Positions 53,331-63,946 of a stretch of DNA of 64,000 bases are shown here, one piece after another; position 1 is the stretch's first letter; every line of letters begins with the position of its first letter. The DNA is from Scytonema sp035967975. Lineage in GTDB: Bacteria; Cyanobacteriota; Cyanobacteriia; Cyanobacteriales; Nostocaceae. The translations under genes were made by a program, and so were the position numbers. The stretch is from assembly GCA_035967975.1 (NCBI GenBank), contig JAWQFQ010000014.1:20705-84704 (forward strand), given 5' to 3'. The notes beneath the pieces are model-generated. The model was not told the DNA's origin and did no database searches. It worked only from the letters and a program-made list of their open reading frames with translations.

Positions 53331-53672
53331 TTACTGAGTTAGTGCGATCGCTATCTCCAAATTGATAGCGATGTTACCGTAGGGAAAACTCCGAATTAGA
53401 TTACTAAAATTAACAATAGCTACCGCAATGATTAATGCTTGTTCTAGCTGCACTCTAGACCAAGTGCTTGTTGCCCAATAATGCAATATATTAATGAAAG
53501 TTTCATCCAATTTGTTCAAATTTTCTTGCAACAGCGAATAAACACTTCGCAAATCGCTGTCGCCATCTGCGATAATTTGCAAGACCGATGCTAGGAAGTC
53601 TAGATAATCTTGGGGGTTAGGGGGTACAGAAGCGTTGTTATTTCCATCTCCTGTAAAATTTAGCTCGCTCAT
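53331..53672 (-). CDS. Truncated N-terminal linker domain of a TPR-CHAT protein
   Basis: From ATG 53672, which overlaps the upstream stop in TGATG, 113 residues match the linker domain of neighbouring TPR-CHAT proteins (SVYSLLQENLNKLDETFINI, IVNFSNLIRSFPYG), then stop at NLEIAIALTQ exactly where the TPR array should begin. It is either a pseudogene or a free regulatory domain translated with the upstream gene. Confidence 0.55.
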   Translation of the reverse strand: MSELNFTGDGNNNASVPPNPQDYLDFLASVLQIIADGDSDLRSVYSLLQENLNKLDETFINILHYWATSTWSRVQLEQALIIAVAIVNFSNLIRSFPYGNIAINLEIAIALTQ

Positions 53673-56600
53673 CACTGACCGATCGCACAAAATGCCGCCC
53701 AGTAGAAAGGCAATTTAAAGGGTTTAGCATCATCTTCCAACTTGTAAAGATGATGACGCAGATTCATCCTCACTGCTGGTTGTAATGGTAATTGATTTTC
53801 CTCAATCCAAGTATCTAATTCCACTTTGGTCAAATTTTTTAACCACAATTGAGCTTGATTGAGTGCTAAAGCCACAGCCAAACCATTTTGTAAGTTTTGA
53901 TAAAATCTTATCATCAAAAATGCTGTGGATAAATCATTCACTGTCCACAGGGAACTGACGACACTAGAAGCACCCGCATAAAGGAAACCACTAGGTAAAC
54001 CAATATATTCGTCGCTGATATTGCGGAAATCAATCAATCCGGTTTCGCAAGCAGATAGAGTAACAAGACGACATTGTTCTAGATTCAGAGTAAAAATACT
54101 ATCTAAAGTCATGCATTTATTGAGGTCAAGTACGCCACCACTTGCCAAACTGAGATAATTTTCTGCATCGGTTTGTGGGGGTGCAGAATTTAGATGAGCA
54201 TTAGCTAGAATGAGGGCAGATTTGCGAGGTTGGGTGGCGTTAAAGTAGCCGTGACAACTAAAGTGGGCGCAGTGGATAGTAGCAAGAGAGGTATCATCAA
54301 CTGCTTCTTTAGTTGCTATTTTTTGTTTGAGAAGATTAGTGGTGCTGAAATAGCTTTGGATGGTTTCGACTTCAATATCAGTATAGGTGAGGTCGCCTGT
54401 GGGGTTTTGGACAGCAAATAGGTGATTAAATTTAGGGCGTTGTCGAGTTTGGGCAAGTTGTAATAGTTGACAACTAGGTGCATAGCTGACTCCTCCAGGA
54501 AATCTGTCAAAAAGGTTGGAGTCTTGCGCCAGTGGTAAAGCATGAAGTGGCAACAGATGCAAGTAGCGATGGGGAATTAGAATTAACTGTTTGTACTCTA
54601 TGGGAATTTGCTTAATGATTTCATCAATGTGTAGAATCTTTGCTAATAGATCGAGGCGAGTTGCTAGACGACGTTGCCAGTAAGATTTTTCATTACGATA
54701 GGCTTTCAGATAGCTAAGTGCCCAATTTGCTAATTTGTTCGGGTATATTAGATCGGGTGATAAAACAATGGGTTGTTGGGTTTGCTTGGTAATAATGAAG
54801 ACGACGAGCTTATCATCTGTAACGAAAAACTCAATAATTGCAATATGACCGCTCAAAGTTGATCGAAATTGCTCAAACTGGAAACTTGAACCAATGGGCA
54901 GATATCGATCCTGTAATTCATTGCGCCGCTGTCGCAATTGTTGGAGATTTTGGGCTAAAACAGTTGGATCTTCTGCGGTCGCATTTTGGAGTTGATTTTG
55001 ACCGATGGCGATTTCATCGCGTAGTCGATCTAATTGAGTTACCACTTCTGCGGGGAAGATAGTATGGCGATCTTTGGTGAGGATAAGTTCTACTAAATTG
55101 CGGGTTTTACTGCGTTCGACATATTCTATCGCTTCTGTGTTGCGGCTCATGCCCAAGCAGACTGTCACCATCCTGTGATACGGACCAGTCCATTCTTCAG
55201 CTAGCTTCTGTTTAATGTTATCACCAGAACGAATCTCGTCCCGCAGTAATTCTACGGTTTCAATGACTGACTCGAAGGCATCATGGGCTAGTTGTAATTG
55301 GTTAGAGGTCTGATAAGCTATTCCGAGATTAAATAAGGTTTGAGCATTGTTCTGAGGAAAAGCTTCGCGGGTACGAACTGATAAAGCTTGCTGGTAAGCC
55401 TCAATGCTTCGTTTCATATTCTCGGCTTTATTTCCCTGAAGTCTTCGGCTGTAAGCAACTCCCAAATTATTTTGAGCCTTTGCCCAATCGGTTGGAAAAG
55501 CTTCACGGGTGTAAACCAATAAAACCTGTTGATAAGCCTCAATTGCCTGTTCCAGATTTTCCGTCTTCTCTCCCTTAATTCTATCGTAGTAAGCAGCTCC
55601 CAAATTGTTTTGAGTCATTGCCCATTCAAAAGGAAACGCTTCATGGGTGTAAACCAATAAAGCTTGTTGATAAGCATCAATTGCCCGTTCTAGATTCTCT
55701 GCCTTATCTCCCCTGATTCTATTGTTATAAGAAACTGCTAGACTATTTTGAATCCTTGCCCACTCAAAAGGAAAAGCTTCATAGGTAACCAATAAAGCCT
55801 GTTGACAAGCATCAATCGCCCGTTCCAAATTTTCCGCCTTATCTCCCCTAATTCTATTGTTGTAAGAACCTGCTAAATTGTTTTGAGTCATTGCCCATTC
55901 AAAAGGAAAAGCTTCATAGGTATAAACCAATAAAGCCTGTTGACAAGCATCAATTGCCCGTTCTAGATTCTCTGCCTTATCTCCCCTAATTCTATTGTTG
56001 TAAGAACCTGCTAAATTGTTTTGAGTCANNNNNNNNNNNNNNNNNNNNNNNNNNNNNNNNNNNNNNNNNNNNNNNNNNNNNNNNNNNNNNNNNNNNNNNN
56101 NNNNNNNNNNNNNNNNNNNNNNNNNNNNTTGCCCATTCAAAAGGAGAAGTATTACGATTCAAAATCGATAAAGCCTGCTGACAATACTTAATTGCTCGTT
56201 CGAGGTTGTCAGCTTTTTCTCCTCTAATTTTATCACAGTAAGCAGATCCCAAATTTATGTGGGTTCTTGCCCATTCAAAAGGAAACTTATCAAGAGTGTA
56301 AACCAATAGAGCTTGGTGATAATACTCAATTGCCAATTCGAGATTATCAGCTTTTTCTCCTCTAATTCTATCGCGGTAAGCAAGTCCCAAATTATTTTGA
56401 TTACTTGCCCATTCAGCAGGAAATTTCTCATGAGTTAAAACTGATAAAGACTGCTGGAAACACTCAATTCCCTGTTCGAGATTATCAGCTTTTTCTCTCC
56501 TAATTCTATCGCGGTAAGCAAGTCCCAAATTATTTTGAGTCATTGCCCATTCAAAAGGAAACTCCTCGCGGGTTAAAACCGATAGAGCTTGGTAATAATA

Positions 56601-57936
56601 CTCAATTGCCAATTCGAGATTATCGGCTTTTTCTCCTCTAATTCTATCGCGGTAAGCAAGTCCCAAATTATTTTGAGTCATTGCCCATTCAANNNNNNNN
56701 NNNNNNNNNNNNNNNNNNNNNNNNNNNNNNNNNNNNNNNNNNNNNNNNNNNNNNNNNNNNNNNNNNNNNNNNNNNNNNNNNNNNNNNNNNNNAAGGAAAC
56801 TCCTCGCGGGTTAAAACTGATAAAGCCTGCTGAGAACACTCAATTGCCAATTCGAGATTATCAGCTTTTTCTCCCTTAATTCTATCGCGGTAAAAAACTC
56901 CCAAATTATTTTGAGCCGCCGCCCATTCAAAAGGAAACTCCTCGCGAGTGAAAATCGATAAAGCTTGTTGGGAACACTCAATTCCCTGTTCGAGATTATC
57001 GGCTTTTTCTCCCCTAATTCTATCGCGGTAAGTATTTCCCAGATTATTTTGAGTCCTTGCCCATTCAAAAGGGAATGCCTTGCGGGTACGAACCGATAAA
57101 GCTTGTTGGTAACACTCAATAGCTCGTTCGAGATTGTCGGCTTTCTCTCCCCTAATTCTCTCGTGGTAAACAGCTCCCAGATTATTTTGAGTCCTTGCCC
57201 AGTCAGTGGGAAAAGCTTCGCGGGTAAAAACGGATAAAGCCTTCTGGAAAGCTTGAATTGTCTGTTCGAGATTATTGGCTTTCTCTCCCCTAATTCTGTT
57301 GCGGTAAGTATTTCCCAAATTATATTGAGTCATTGCCCATTCAAAAGGAAAAGCCTTACGGATAGACTCTAAAGCAATTGTTTCGTAACTAGCGATGATA
57401 ATCTCCCAAATTATTGCCTGTTTCCCCAGTGGAAACTCCTGAATCAGGTTACTAAAATTAAAAATCGTTGCTGCAAGGGCATATGCTTTATTCGGCTCTA
57501 CTGCTGAAAGAGTAGCAGTTGCCCAGTTTTGAAGAACTTGAGCAAAATTATCATCCAGTAAGTCTAGGTTTCCTTGCAGCAATGGGTACACGACTTGGGG
57601 ATTCCCTTTGCTTTCGTCAGTTGCCTGCAATACCCGCAAGAGAAAACGACGTTGGGACTCAGACTGTGAAACTGATGAAGAAGTACTAATCGGTGACATT
57701 GGTAAAGGCGTATTACCATAAGCTCCCATCAACTGCCCTGCAAGATTCATTAAGAAATTAGCAGCATCTAGTTTGCCCAGAGCCATTTGCTCGTTTGCCA
57801 CCCTAAGCATTGTCTGCACTAACCCAGGATCTACCAATTGTTGGTTCGCAGATAAAACTTGCGCTTCCTCGCCACTAGGACAATTCAGCAGCGCATGAAT
57901 TAGATTTACATATTCTTGCAGACGGCTTTCATCCAT
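53672..57936 (-). CDS. TPR-CHAT protease, one gene broken by two assembly gaps
   Basis: Three open segments (56793-57936, 56129-56692, 53672-56028) are consistent with one gene. The order is helical domain (LIHALLNCPSGEEAQVL), linker (VVYPLLQGNLDLLD), at least 15 TPR-like 46-residue units, then a CHAT domain with His in AHFSCHGYFN and Cys in LSACETGLIDF. The frames differ only because each gap is written as 100 N, not a multiple of three. ATG 57936 follows AGGAG at 7 bases; the longer frame starts with TTG. Unit number is uncertain since the gaps lie in near-identical repeats. Confidence 0.8.
56029..56128. other. Assembly gap (100 N)
   Basis: One hundred N lie inside the TPR repeat array. 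The true length is unknown and is probably a repeat-length mis-estimate. Confidence 0.98.
56693..56792. other. Assembly gap (100 N)
   Basis: This is a second 100-N run in the same array, again at the same phase of the repeat (after the GCCCATTCAA word on the plus strand), which points to collapse or expansion of identical units. Confidence 0.98.
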
Positions 57937-58146
57937 TGTCAATCTCCTGAAAGATTATACTGCTACAGCAATGACAGGGATACCTCCAATGATTACCATA
58001 ATTAAAAAAGCTGCTAATTTGTTTAACGCTTCTTCTGGCTGCCTCTCAGATCAAGTGCTTTTTGCCCAACCAACAGATTTTCAAGGGTCGGGTTCATTGG
58101 TATTCTCATACTACGGCGAGTATTCATATCTGCTTATATGACAACC

Positions 58147-59292
58147 TTAACTATTCAAAAAGTCATCTCTAAGTTTATCCACATCTTTCTTCTCTCTAAT
58201 TCGTATACTCTTATACTTATCGAAGTTCTTTTTGAAGATCACTTGTAGCAAATTCTCAATCTCTTCCATACTCACCCCATCCAACTCTTTCATCGCAAGT
58301 TCCTCAAAAGTTTTAGTTAATGCGAAACCAACAATGACGACAAATGTTGCTGCTGTACCTCCCGCAAAACTAGAAGTAATCGGATCAAAAATGAAGAAAT
58401 CAGCAATTGTAGTCGCTGCAAGAGTGACTAAAGCCTCTTTTGATGTAGTGATTTTTGTCCAGAGACTTGCCATGCCTTTAATCTTATCAAATCGGTACAA
58501 GGCAGCTATCTGGTTCCACAGAACTGTTTGAGCAATTAAAGCAGCAGCAGGAGTCGTAAATGGAAACGGGACAAAACCCGTACCAAAACATGCAATAGCA
58601 GATGTAGCAACATATCCCATAGCCACAAAGCGTTTAGCTTTCACATCAACAACCTGTCTAGCAATAAAGGCATCACCTAACACTTTGGGTAATAGTTCAG
58701 TAGTTCTCTTTACTAGTTCATTTAGACCAAAAGGTTCAAGTTTCAGTTGCTCTAAGGGTGAAGCTGAAACTTCAATTATGTTATAAACTTTCTTGAAATC
58801 AAGGCTGTCAATTGCTCCTATTATGCCATCTATTTCCTTTCTTGCAGCGCGATCGCACTGCGACAGAACAACTATTACAGGAATACGCTGCTCATATAAC
58901 TTATTAATTATTACTGCTTCAAAAGCCTCAAATCTAGCAGACGGGGCACTTACCAAATACCAAGCTACGTGTATTTGTTCCTCAGCCCCCTTTCCTAGTT
59001 GACCATCTAAGAACTTGCGAGTGTCATCTACAAAACTATCCTCCCTACCTAATTCGCAACCAGCAGAGTCATACAGAACAATGGGGATAGATCCTTCTTC
59101 TTCAATTAAATACTTCTCAAAATATTGTGTAACTGGAAATCCGGCTCCTGTTTTTGCTGTTTCTTCTCCGAAAATAGCATTTATGAGAGTACTCTTCCCT
59201 ACGCCTGTCTTACCAACCACTAAAATGTTGAGACTTTTGATATCTTTTGCAAAATCGTCAACATTCTCTCTCAAATTTGTCATAATGGTCAC
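58147..59292 (-). CDS. Era/dynamin-like GTPase with membrane-associated C-terminus
   Basis: The 381-residue protein has G1 GKTGVGKS (27-34), G3 DSAG (75-78) and G4-type SQCD (144-147; the usual N/TKxD Asn or Thr is Ser-Gln). Residues about 210-345 form a DUF697-like region with hydrophobic helices (GYVATSAIACFGTGFVPF, AATFVVIVGFALTKTF). GTP hydrolysis may drive membrane insertion or remodelling. It sits among CHAT genes, so it could be an effector or a protease target. The 57943-58146 gap upstream of the TPR-CHAT start holds only decayed linker-domain traces. Confidence 0.75.
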   Translation of the reverse strand: MTIMTNLRENVDDFAKDIKSLNILVVGKTGVGKSTLINAIFGEETAKTGAGFPVTQYFEKYLIEEEGSIPIVLYDSAGCELGREDSFVDDTRKFLDGQLGKGAEEQIHVAWYLVSAPSARFEAFEAVIINKLYEQRIPVIVVLSQCDRAARKEIDGIIGAIDSLDFKKVYNIIEVSASPLEQLKLEPFGLNELVKRTTELLPKVLGDAFIARQVVDVKAKRFVAMGYVATSAIACFGTGFVPFPFTTPAAALIAQTVLWNQIAALYRFDKIKGMASLWTKITTSKEALVTLAATTIADFFIFDPITSSFAGGTAATFVVIVGFALTKTFEELAMKELDGVSMEEIENLLQVIFKKNFDKYKSIRIREKKDVDKLRDDFLNS

Positions 59293-59902
59293 CCACAGTT
59301 AATTGACAGCAAGTTAGTTCACTACTTCCTAGAGAAGACTCAATTCCAACGCTAAAGCCAGTATTAGATAATCAAAATCAGGTAATTACTGTGTGTCGAT
59401 TGTATCATATCATTCGTCACAAGTTAAGATAGCTTTGCTAAAAGCAATAAGTAATTATGCTGAAGATAGATGCAAATTTCTGGTATCGAATTAATTACTT
59501 AACAGAATTTTAGGCATATTCTGGGGAGATAGATATAAAGATTATGTGAAATTTGCCTCCTAAATTGGAATTCTCAACAAAAAATGTTAGAAATATTTCA
59601 ATGTTATTACTGATTGACAAATGGTAGTAAACCCTAACTTGTTCCGAACGATCGCATATTCAGAAATCATCCTTGAAAACTTCAGAAATTGTACGGCATG
59701 ATTGTAGTACCACTGAGCATTGAATACTAACAAAAAATTCTGAAACAACAGTCATTTCACAATCCATTTAAATATATTACACAGAAATAAACCGTATATT
59801 TACCTTATATCCAAACAATTTCTACGTGTCGAAGGATACCATATACAAGACATATATAGCCTGTCGTCAATTACAAACAGAGTGTGGTGGCTTGTTCTGC
59901 CA
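59293..59902. other. 610-base intergenic stretch
   Basis: AT-rich with stops in all frames; only small hairpins (such as AGCTTTGCTAAAAGC) are visible. I see no gene, repeat family or RNA. Confidence 0.6.
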
Positions 59903-61124
59903 TCACTGACTAATTGCACAAAACGCTCCCCAGTAGAAAGGTGATTTAAAGGGTTTAGCATCATCCTCTAACTTATAATAAAGACGACGCTGATTCATCC
60001 TCATCGTCGGGTCTAATGGTAACTGTTTTTCTTCAATCCATTTTTCCAAATCCCCCTTGATCAAATTCTTTAACCAAAGTTGAGCTTGATTAAGCGCCAT
60101 CGCAACTGAGCCTGCTTCTAGATTTGGATAAGAATGCTGCTGTCTCAGATTATCATAGAACTTGATTATTAAAAAAGTTGTGGGCAAGTCATCCACCTTC
60201 CAAAGGCTCACCATTTGGCTTTCAGCTCCAGCAATGACGAAGGCTCGACGCAATCCGTACACTCCCTCGCCGTCTAAAACACCCCCTAACCCTGTTTCAC
60301 AGGCAGAGAGTACTACCAAACGAGTGCCGCGCATATTGAGTCCTGTCACTTCCAGAGCTGTTAGCACAACCTTTTCATTGTCGCTCCGCTCGGTGTTATC
60401 TCCTGCCAGTACTAAACCACAACGTAAAAGTGGATTCTCGTTGAGAGCTGGGTTGTCTGTAGACCGACTAAAAAAGCCGTGAGCTGCAATGTGGAGAATG
60501 GTAGGAGAATACTGCTCCAAGGTTTCTTTAAGTGCTTGGCTGTCTTTTAGCAGTAGTGCATTTTGGAGAAAAGAAGCGATCGCTTCTGTTTCAATGTGCA
60601 TTCCATGAAGGTCTGAATTAGCAATTATCACAGCATCTTGTTGAATTGGGCGATCGCTTTTTTCAACTTGCAATCGCAATAAGTCACGCCCAGAAGTCAG
60701 ATAGCTAATGGTATAGATATCGCCTAAATACTGATTTTGTGGATTGACTAAAGCAGCAAAAGGAATGAGGTTGAGTTGGCTATCTGGAGCAATGAGTAAA
60801 TGACGGATATTGCTTAATTCTACCTGAACTTCGGGCATCAGCAAGTTGTAGAGTGCTTGACCTCTTTGTTGTACTTCAGACAACTGGTTCTGCTGATTTT
60901 GCAGTTCATCTCGAAACTCTATAACAGCTTGGTCAATTGGTGCAGCTTCGCCAAGGTCAATCCATTTAGGATTTTCCTGATGGGTCAGAATTGCTGCTGC
61001 GTAGCGAGGAGTTCCCCATGCTTCGGAGGTACGACTGGTTTTGGGATTAAAAGGAAGGTAACGCACAAATTCCACTAACGCAGCATCGACTGGAATCAAC
61101 GCTTGGATTGCTTCGTTCGTTAGG
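59903..61124 (-). pseudogene. CHAT protease domain gene, 5'-truncated
   Basis: The frame is open from the 84-bp repeat boundary (61125) to the stop. It encodes AIQALIPVDAALVEFVRYLP and an otherwise complete CHAT domain with His in LHIAAHGFFS and Cys in LSACETGLGG. The TPR sensor half normally upstream is missing and replaced by unrelated DNA. A 398-residue protein could start at TTG/ATT near 61099, so a free, unregulated CHAT domain is possible, but loss of the 5' end makes a pseudogene more likely. Confidence 0.7.
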
Positions 61125-61208
61125 TGCTTGGAAACCGCAGTAGAGGTAAAATCTTACAAAGATACGCTACATTAGTCTCAGTAGCCTCAGTATCTGAAAA
61201 GTATTATT
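61125..61208 (+). repeat. 84-bp exact repeat, copy 2
   Basis: Identical to 29337-29420. It lies between two truncated genes, touching the cut 5' end of the CHAT gene on one side and supplying the stop codon (TAA) of the 61204-61557 fragment on the other. Confidence 0.9.
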
Positions 61209-61557
61209 GATCGCGTCCCCGTTCTAAGAACCGTAAGTCTGTTTGAATTTGTAATTGTAACTTGTTACAGATATACAGTAAAAACTGTTGCCATAAACGC
61301 AAGTTTGTCTCTGGTAGCGACTCCAGTTTTTCGAGTTTAGTCCTGAAATTTTGTTCATTGATAGCTATAGTGTTTTCATGGTCTACTATTTCCCCCAAGT
61401 AACGAGCATACTCTAGTTCCATCTGTCGGAGTTCTGCTAGCAACTGCTTTAACCGCGATTGCTGATTTGCAGCTTGAGAAACTTGACTAAAGCGCCGCCT
61501 GTACTCTTCCAATTTGCCGTAAAGTTGTTTTGTTTGGCGATCGCATAGAATTTTCAA
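61204..61557 (-). pseudogene. Internal fragment of a 39894-type coiled-coil gene
   Basis: The 117 codons (KQLYGKLEEYRRRFSQVS, DHENTIAINEQNFRTKLEKL, LRFLERGRDQ) match residues ~262-371 of the 39894-42569 protein. Homology stops at CGCGATC on one side, where the 84-bp repeat begins, and near 61548 on the other. Both ends of the original protein are missing. Confidence 0.8.
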
Positions 61558-61754
61558 TAAAATATGAGTTTAAATTTGAGTGCAGTTGTTTGGAAAATGG
61601 TAAAGAAAAGCGTTGGACGGAGTTCGACTTAACGAAGATTAACTATAGGGGAACCATCAAAAAAGATACTTTAGAGTTACACGTCCACAGTCATCGACAT
61701 AGAGAAAACCACAATCCAGTAGATAAGTATTTCTGGGAAAAATACCGCAGTTGA
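61548..61754 (+). pseudogene. Unrecognised C-terminal gene fragment
   Basis: From the junction the plus strand encodes YEFKFECSCLENGKEKRWTE, LTKINYRGTIKKD and VDKYFWEKYRS, then TGA. The composition is protein-like with no start codon, so it looks like the tail of a gene cut at the same breakpoint. Family unknown. The rest of 61755-62084 shows no clear gene. Confidence 0.35.
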
Positions 61755-62084
61755 AGTGGTTGGGACAATGTTGCGTCCTTGGTTGGATGGGATTAAACCG
61801 GATTGGGAACGGTAGAGATGGGGTGGGTTTGAAATGGGTTGAGAGAATTTACTCGTCCTCAATTGCTCCTAAAGCTTTACAATACAAGAGTGACATCATT
61901 TCCAACGCTACATGGAATCGCGCTTAAATTTGCCTTCAGGACATAGGCTGCGCGTAAACGTAAATATTCTGTATGGACAATGAATTATCGAGACTTTGGC
62001 AGCTTTAGCGACCTTGAGTTTTGGAAACCTATCCCCATTTCACTTGAGGTTAACTCGTTTTTTATCTTTGTGTGAATGAATAAA

Positions 62085-62207
62085 ATGGTTGAACATCCAA
62101 GCTTTTATTATCGCACAACGAACCCTCAAGCCACCGATTATTATCAAATCATTCAACGCCGAGGTCATGGTTGCGCTTTTAAACATGGTGAGCTATTTCT
62201 GAACTGA
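62085..62207 (+). CDS. Short ORF, 40 residues, unknown
   Basis: ATG 62085 to TGA 62205-62207 encodes VEHPSFYYRTTNPQATDYY followed by QIIQRRGHGCAFKHGEL. It looks like the start of a real protein rather than a random frame, but has no ribosome-binding site and may be a truncated gene. I do not recognise it. Confidence 0.3.
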   Translation: MVEHPSFYYRTTNPQATDYYQIIQRRGHGCAFKHGELFLN

Positions 62208-62224
62208 TTCAACGCCCAAATTAA

Positions 62225-62629
62225 CTACAAAAGCTTTACAAATCCCGCTTGCTCAAAGTGGCGATCGCTCGTAAACGCCTGAGTAATCTGCTCACTCAGC
62301 ATGACTATAAAACTAATGCAATCGGTTAATCCCCAGTCTTTATCTAACCGTTGACTGTAAAGCGTCCAACCATCTGCGAGTAGGTCTTCACTGAGAGTAA
62401 CGATACGTAAAATCGGAGCCTGCCGCAATCGATGAATGAACTGGATAGTTGTTACTCGCAGATGTGGAGCTGCCAGAGCATCTGCCACTTCCAATAGCAC
62501 AAACTCAGTTGTAACCAATCTTGTCTTTTGCGTCAGCAAGTCACTCATAATTTGGTTTGCACGAGGATGCAATTCATCATCAGCATTGGCGAGCGCAATC
62601 CATGCGGCTGTGTCTACAAAAACTTTCAC
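62225..62629 (-). CDS. PIN-domain toxin (VapC-like)
   Basis: The 134-residue protein has FVDTAAWIALAN (D6), E of TEFVLLEVADAL, D of LDKDWGLTDCISF and FTSDRHFEQAGF, the acidic set of PIN ribonucleases. The start overlaps the upstream antitoxin by 4 bases (ATGA). Confidence 0.88.
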   Translation of the reverse strand: MKVFVDTAAWIALANADDELHPRANQIMSDLLTQKTRLVTTEFVLLEVADALAAPHLRVTTIQFIHRLRQAPILRIVTLSEDLLADGWTLYSQRLDKDWGLTDCISFIVMLSEQITQAFTSDRHFEQAGFVKLL

Positions 62630-62877
62630 TTTTGTTCATCTTCCCGCTTTGGTGTGCCGTGGAGATAATGATCGTGTTGGTGAGCTAAGTCACGAATCCC
62701 TGTATTTACCTGACATTCTTTGAGTAGTTGGGCAAAGTCACCCCAGGCTGAATCTGCGATTGGTGATTCATATTCCTCTTGTAAAAACACAATCAGCACT
62801 CTTTGCCCATTCCGTCCAGTCACAGGCTGATTAAGCTGTACGACACCATTTTGGAATGTTCCTTCTACAGACAACAT
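62626..62877 (-). CDS. Antitoxin of the second PIN pair
   Basis: The 83-residue protein has a beta-rich start (VEGTFQNGVVQLNQPVTGRN, QRVLIVFLQEEY) and a charged helical end, as in small cyanobacterial antitoxins paired with PIN toxins. It overlaps the toxin gene by 4 bases and is upstream of it. Confidence 0.75.
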   Translation of the reverse strand: MLSVEGTFQNGVVQLNQPVTGRNGQRVLIVFLQEEYESPIADSAWGDFAQLLKECQVNTGIRDLAHQHDHYLHGTPKREDEQK

Positions 62878-62952
62878 AGTTGCTCCTTATCCTTTTCTTC
62901 TCAATTATCACCTCGCACTATATCAATTGGAAAGTTCTCATCAGAATAGAGC

Positions 62953-63279
62953 TTAATCATCTTCATCCTCAGTGAACGTGATGATTGCCCGATCTAGTTG
63001 TTCGCGGTGCTGTTCATAGTATGCCCATGCAGCTGTTAAATCATCTGTGGTTAGGGTAGGGTAGTTTCGCAGTAACTCTTCGTCATCTGCTCCCTGTTGG
63101 TGAAAAGCAACCAGTGTCCACACAGGAATGCGTGTGTTACGAATGCGTGGCTGTCCACCGCAGACACCAGCTGTCACCTGAATTGGTTTGCTGCTCAGTC
63201 GCTCTTGTAAAAAGATACGCTCTTCTGGGGTGAGGGATTCGATTATCTGTATCAGTGAATCGACTAATCGTGTGTTCAT
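62953..63279 (-). CDS. DUF433 domain protein (antitoxin-like)
   Basis: The 108-residue protein has the DUF433 pattern GVCGGQPRIRNTRIPVWTLV and NYPTLTTDDLTAAWAYYEQH, a winged-helix-like fold common in antitoxins paired with DUF5615/PIN-like toxins. There is no DUF5615 gene next to it here. The frame is open upstream into a piece of a 39894-type gene (63299-63346), so a fused N-terminus is possible; ATG 63279 is preferred. Confidence 0.8.
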   Translation of the reverse strand: MNTRLVDSLIQIIESLTPEERIFLQERLSSKPIQVTAGVCGGQPRIRNTRIPVWTLVAFHQQGADDEELLRNYPTLTTDDLTAAWAYYEQHREQLDRAIITFTEDEDD

Positions 63280-63298
63280 GCGGTTAGAAACTGTAACT

Positions 63299-63346
63299 TG
63301 GTTCGCAATAGTTTCCTGAACTGTTGTTTTAAAGTGTTGCAGGCGA
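63299..63346 (-). pseudogene. Short piece of a 39894-type gene, in frame with DUF433
   Basis: The codons read ARLQHFKTTVQETIANQ, matching DRLQHLKVILQETIATE at residues 371-387 of the 39894 protein, and run without a stop into the DUF433 ATG. In the 39894 gene the same words run into the EAD ATG. The 63347-63862 stretch shows no supportable gene. Confidence 0.6.
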
Positions 63347-63862
63347 GCGCTAAAATTTACTAGACCTCCTGCAATGGATTGCGAACGCTATAATTACAAC
63401 ACATATTTCTTCTACTCAACAAGTATCCTTGAGAAGTAATCAATAGCTAGTTTGAATTCTAGTGCGATCCCACTTATACATCAACAAAACCGGGTTAAGA
63501 TTCCCAACTTTTAGAAAAGTCGAGAATTTTATTTCTCAATTTTGCGCCACACGAATACCTTGTAAAAGCTGAATATGCATTGAATTTGAAGTAATGATGT
63601 GAGAATTTTTTTGGAATTGTGCGATCGCCTCTCCAATAAATCGATATATATGCTTATAATCCAACTAATGACAGATGAATTCACAAGTTTGATTAACTGG
63701 CTTAAATGCAATACCCGTGAATCAATTCTTATCTTCTTCGTATTTTATGCCCTCAACATAGCCCGAATCACTAATTTTACCGTCACTTTATCGATTTCAT
63801 TCACGGGTATTGGTCTTCAATGTACCATTTTTTAAAGTACACCTTAACAGGGGTAGACTACG

Positions 63863-63892
63863 TAGTCCCAAAGTCTGGGTTATTTCGTTCAT
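63863..63892 (-). pseudogene. Start of a 39894-type gene, cut after about nine codons
   Basis: On the minus strand ATG 63892 begins MNEITQTLG, as in MNEITQNFG of the 39894 gene, and homology ends at about 63863. The upstream bases (63893-63946) also match those at 42570-42620, so the whole junction between the CHAT gene end and this start has been copied. Confidence 0.65.
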
Positions 63893-63946
63893 AATTTGGG
63901 CAGATTCTACTGATAATCTTAGGTGTATATTATCGATATTTCGTCA

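Noticed and set aside
48984..57936. Regular 138-bp repeats that could be taken for a CRISPR or satellite array
   Set aside because: The period equals 46 codons, units are translated as TPR-like helices and vary mostly at synonymous or tolerated positions, so they are coding repeats.
55992..57942. Treating the three open segments around the N gaps as separate genes
   Set aside because: Repeat phase and domain order are continuous across the gaps and the frame changes are explained by the arbitrary 100-N length.
63599..63835. 78-residue plus-strand ORF with hydrophobic end
   Set aside because: Low-complexity, AT-driven composition, no ribosome-binding site and no recognisable motif; I could not support it as a gene.
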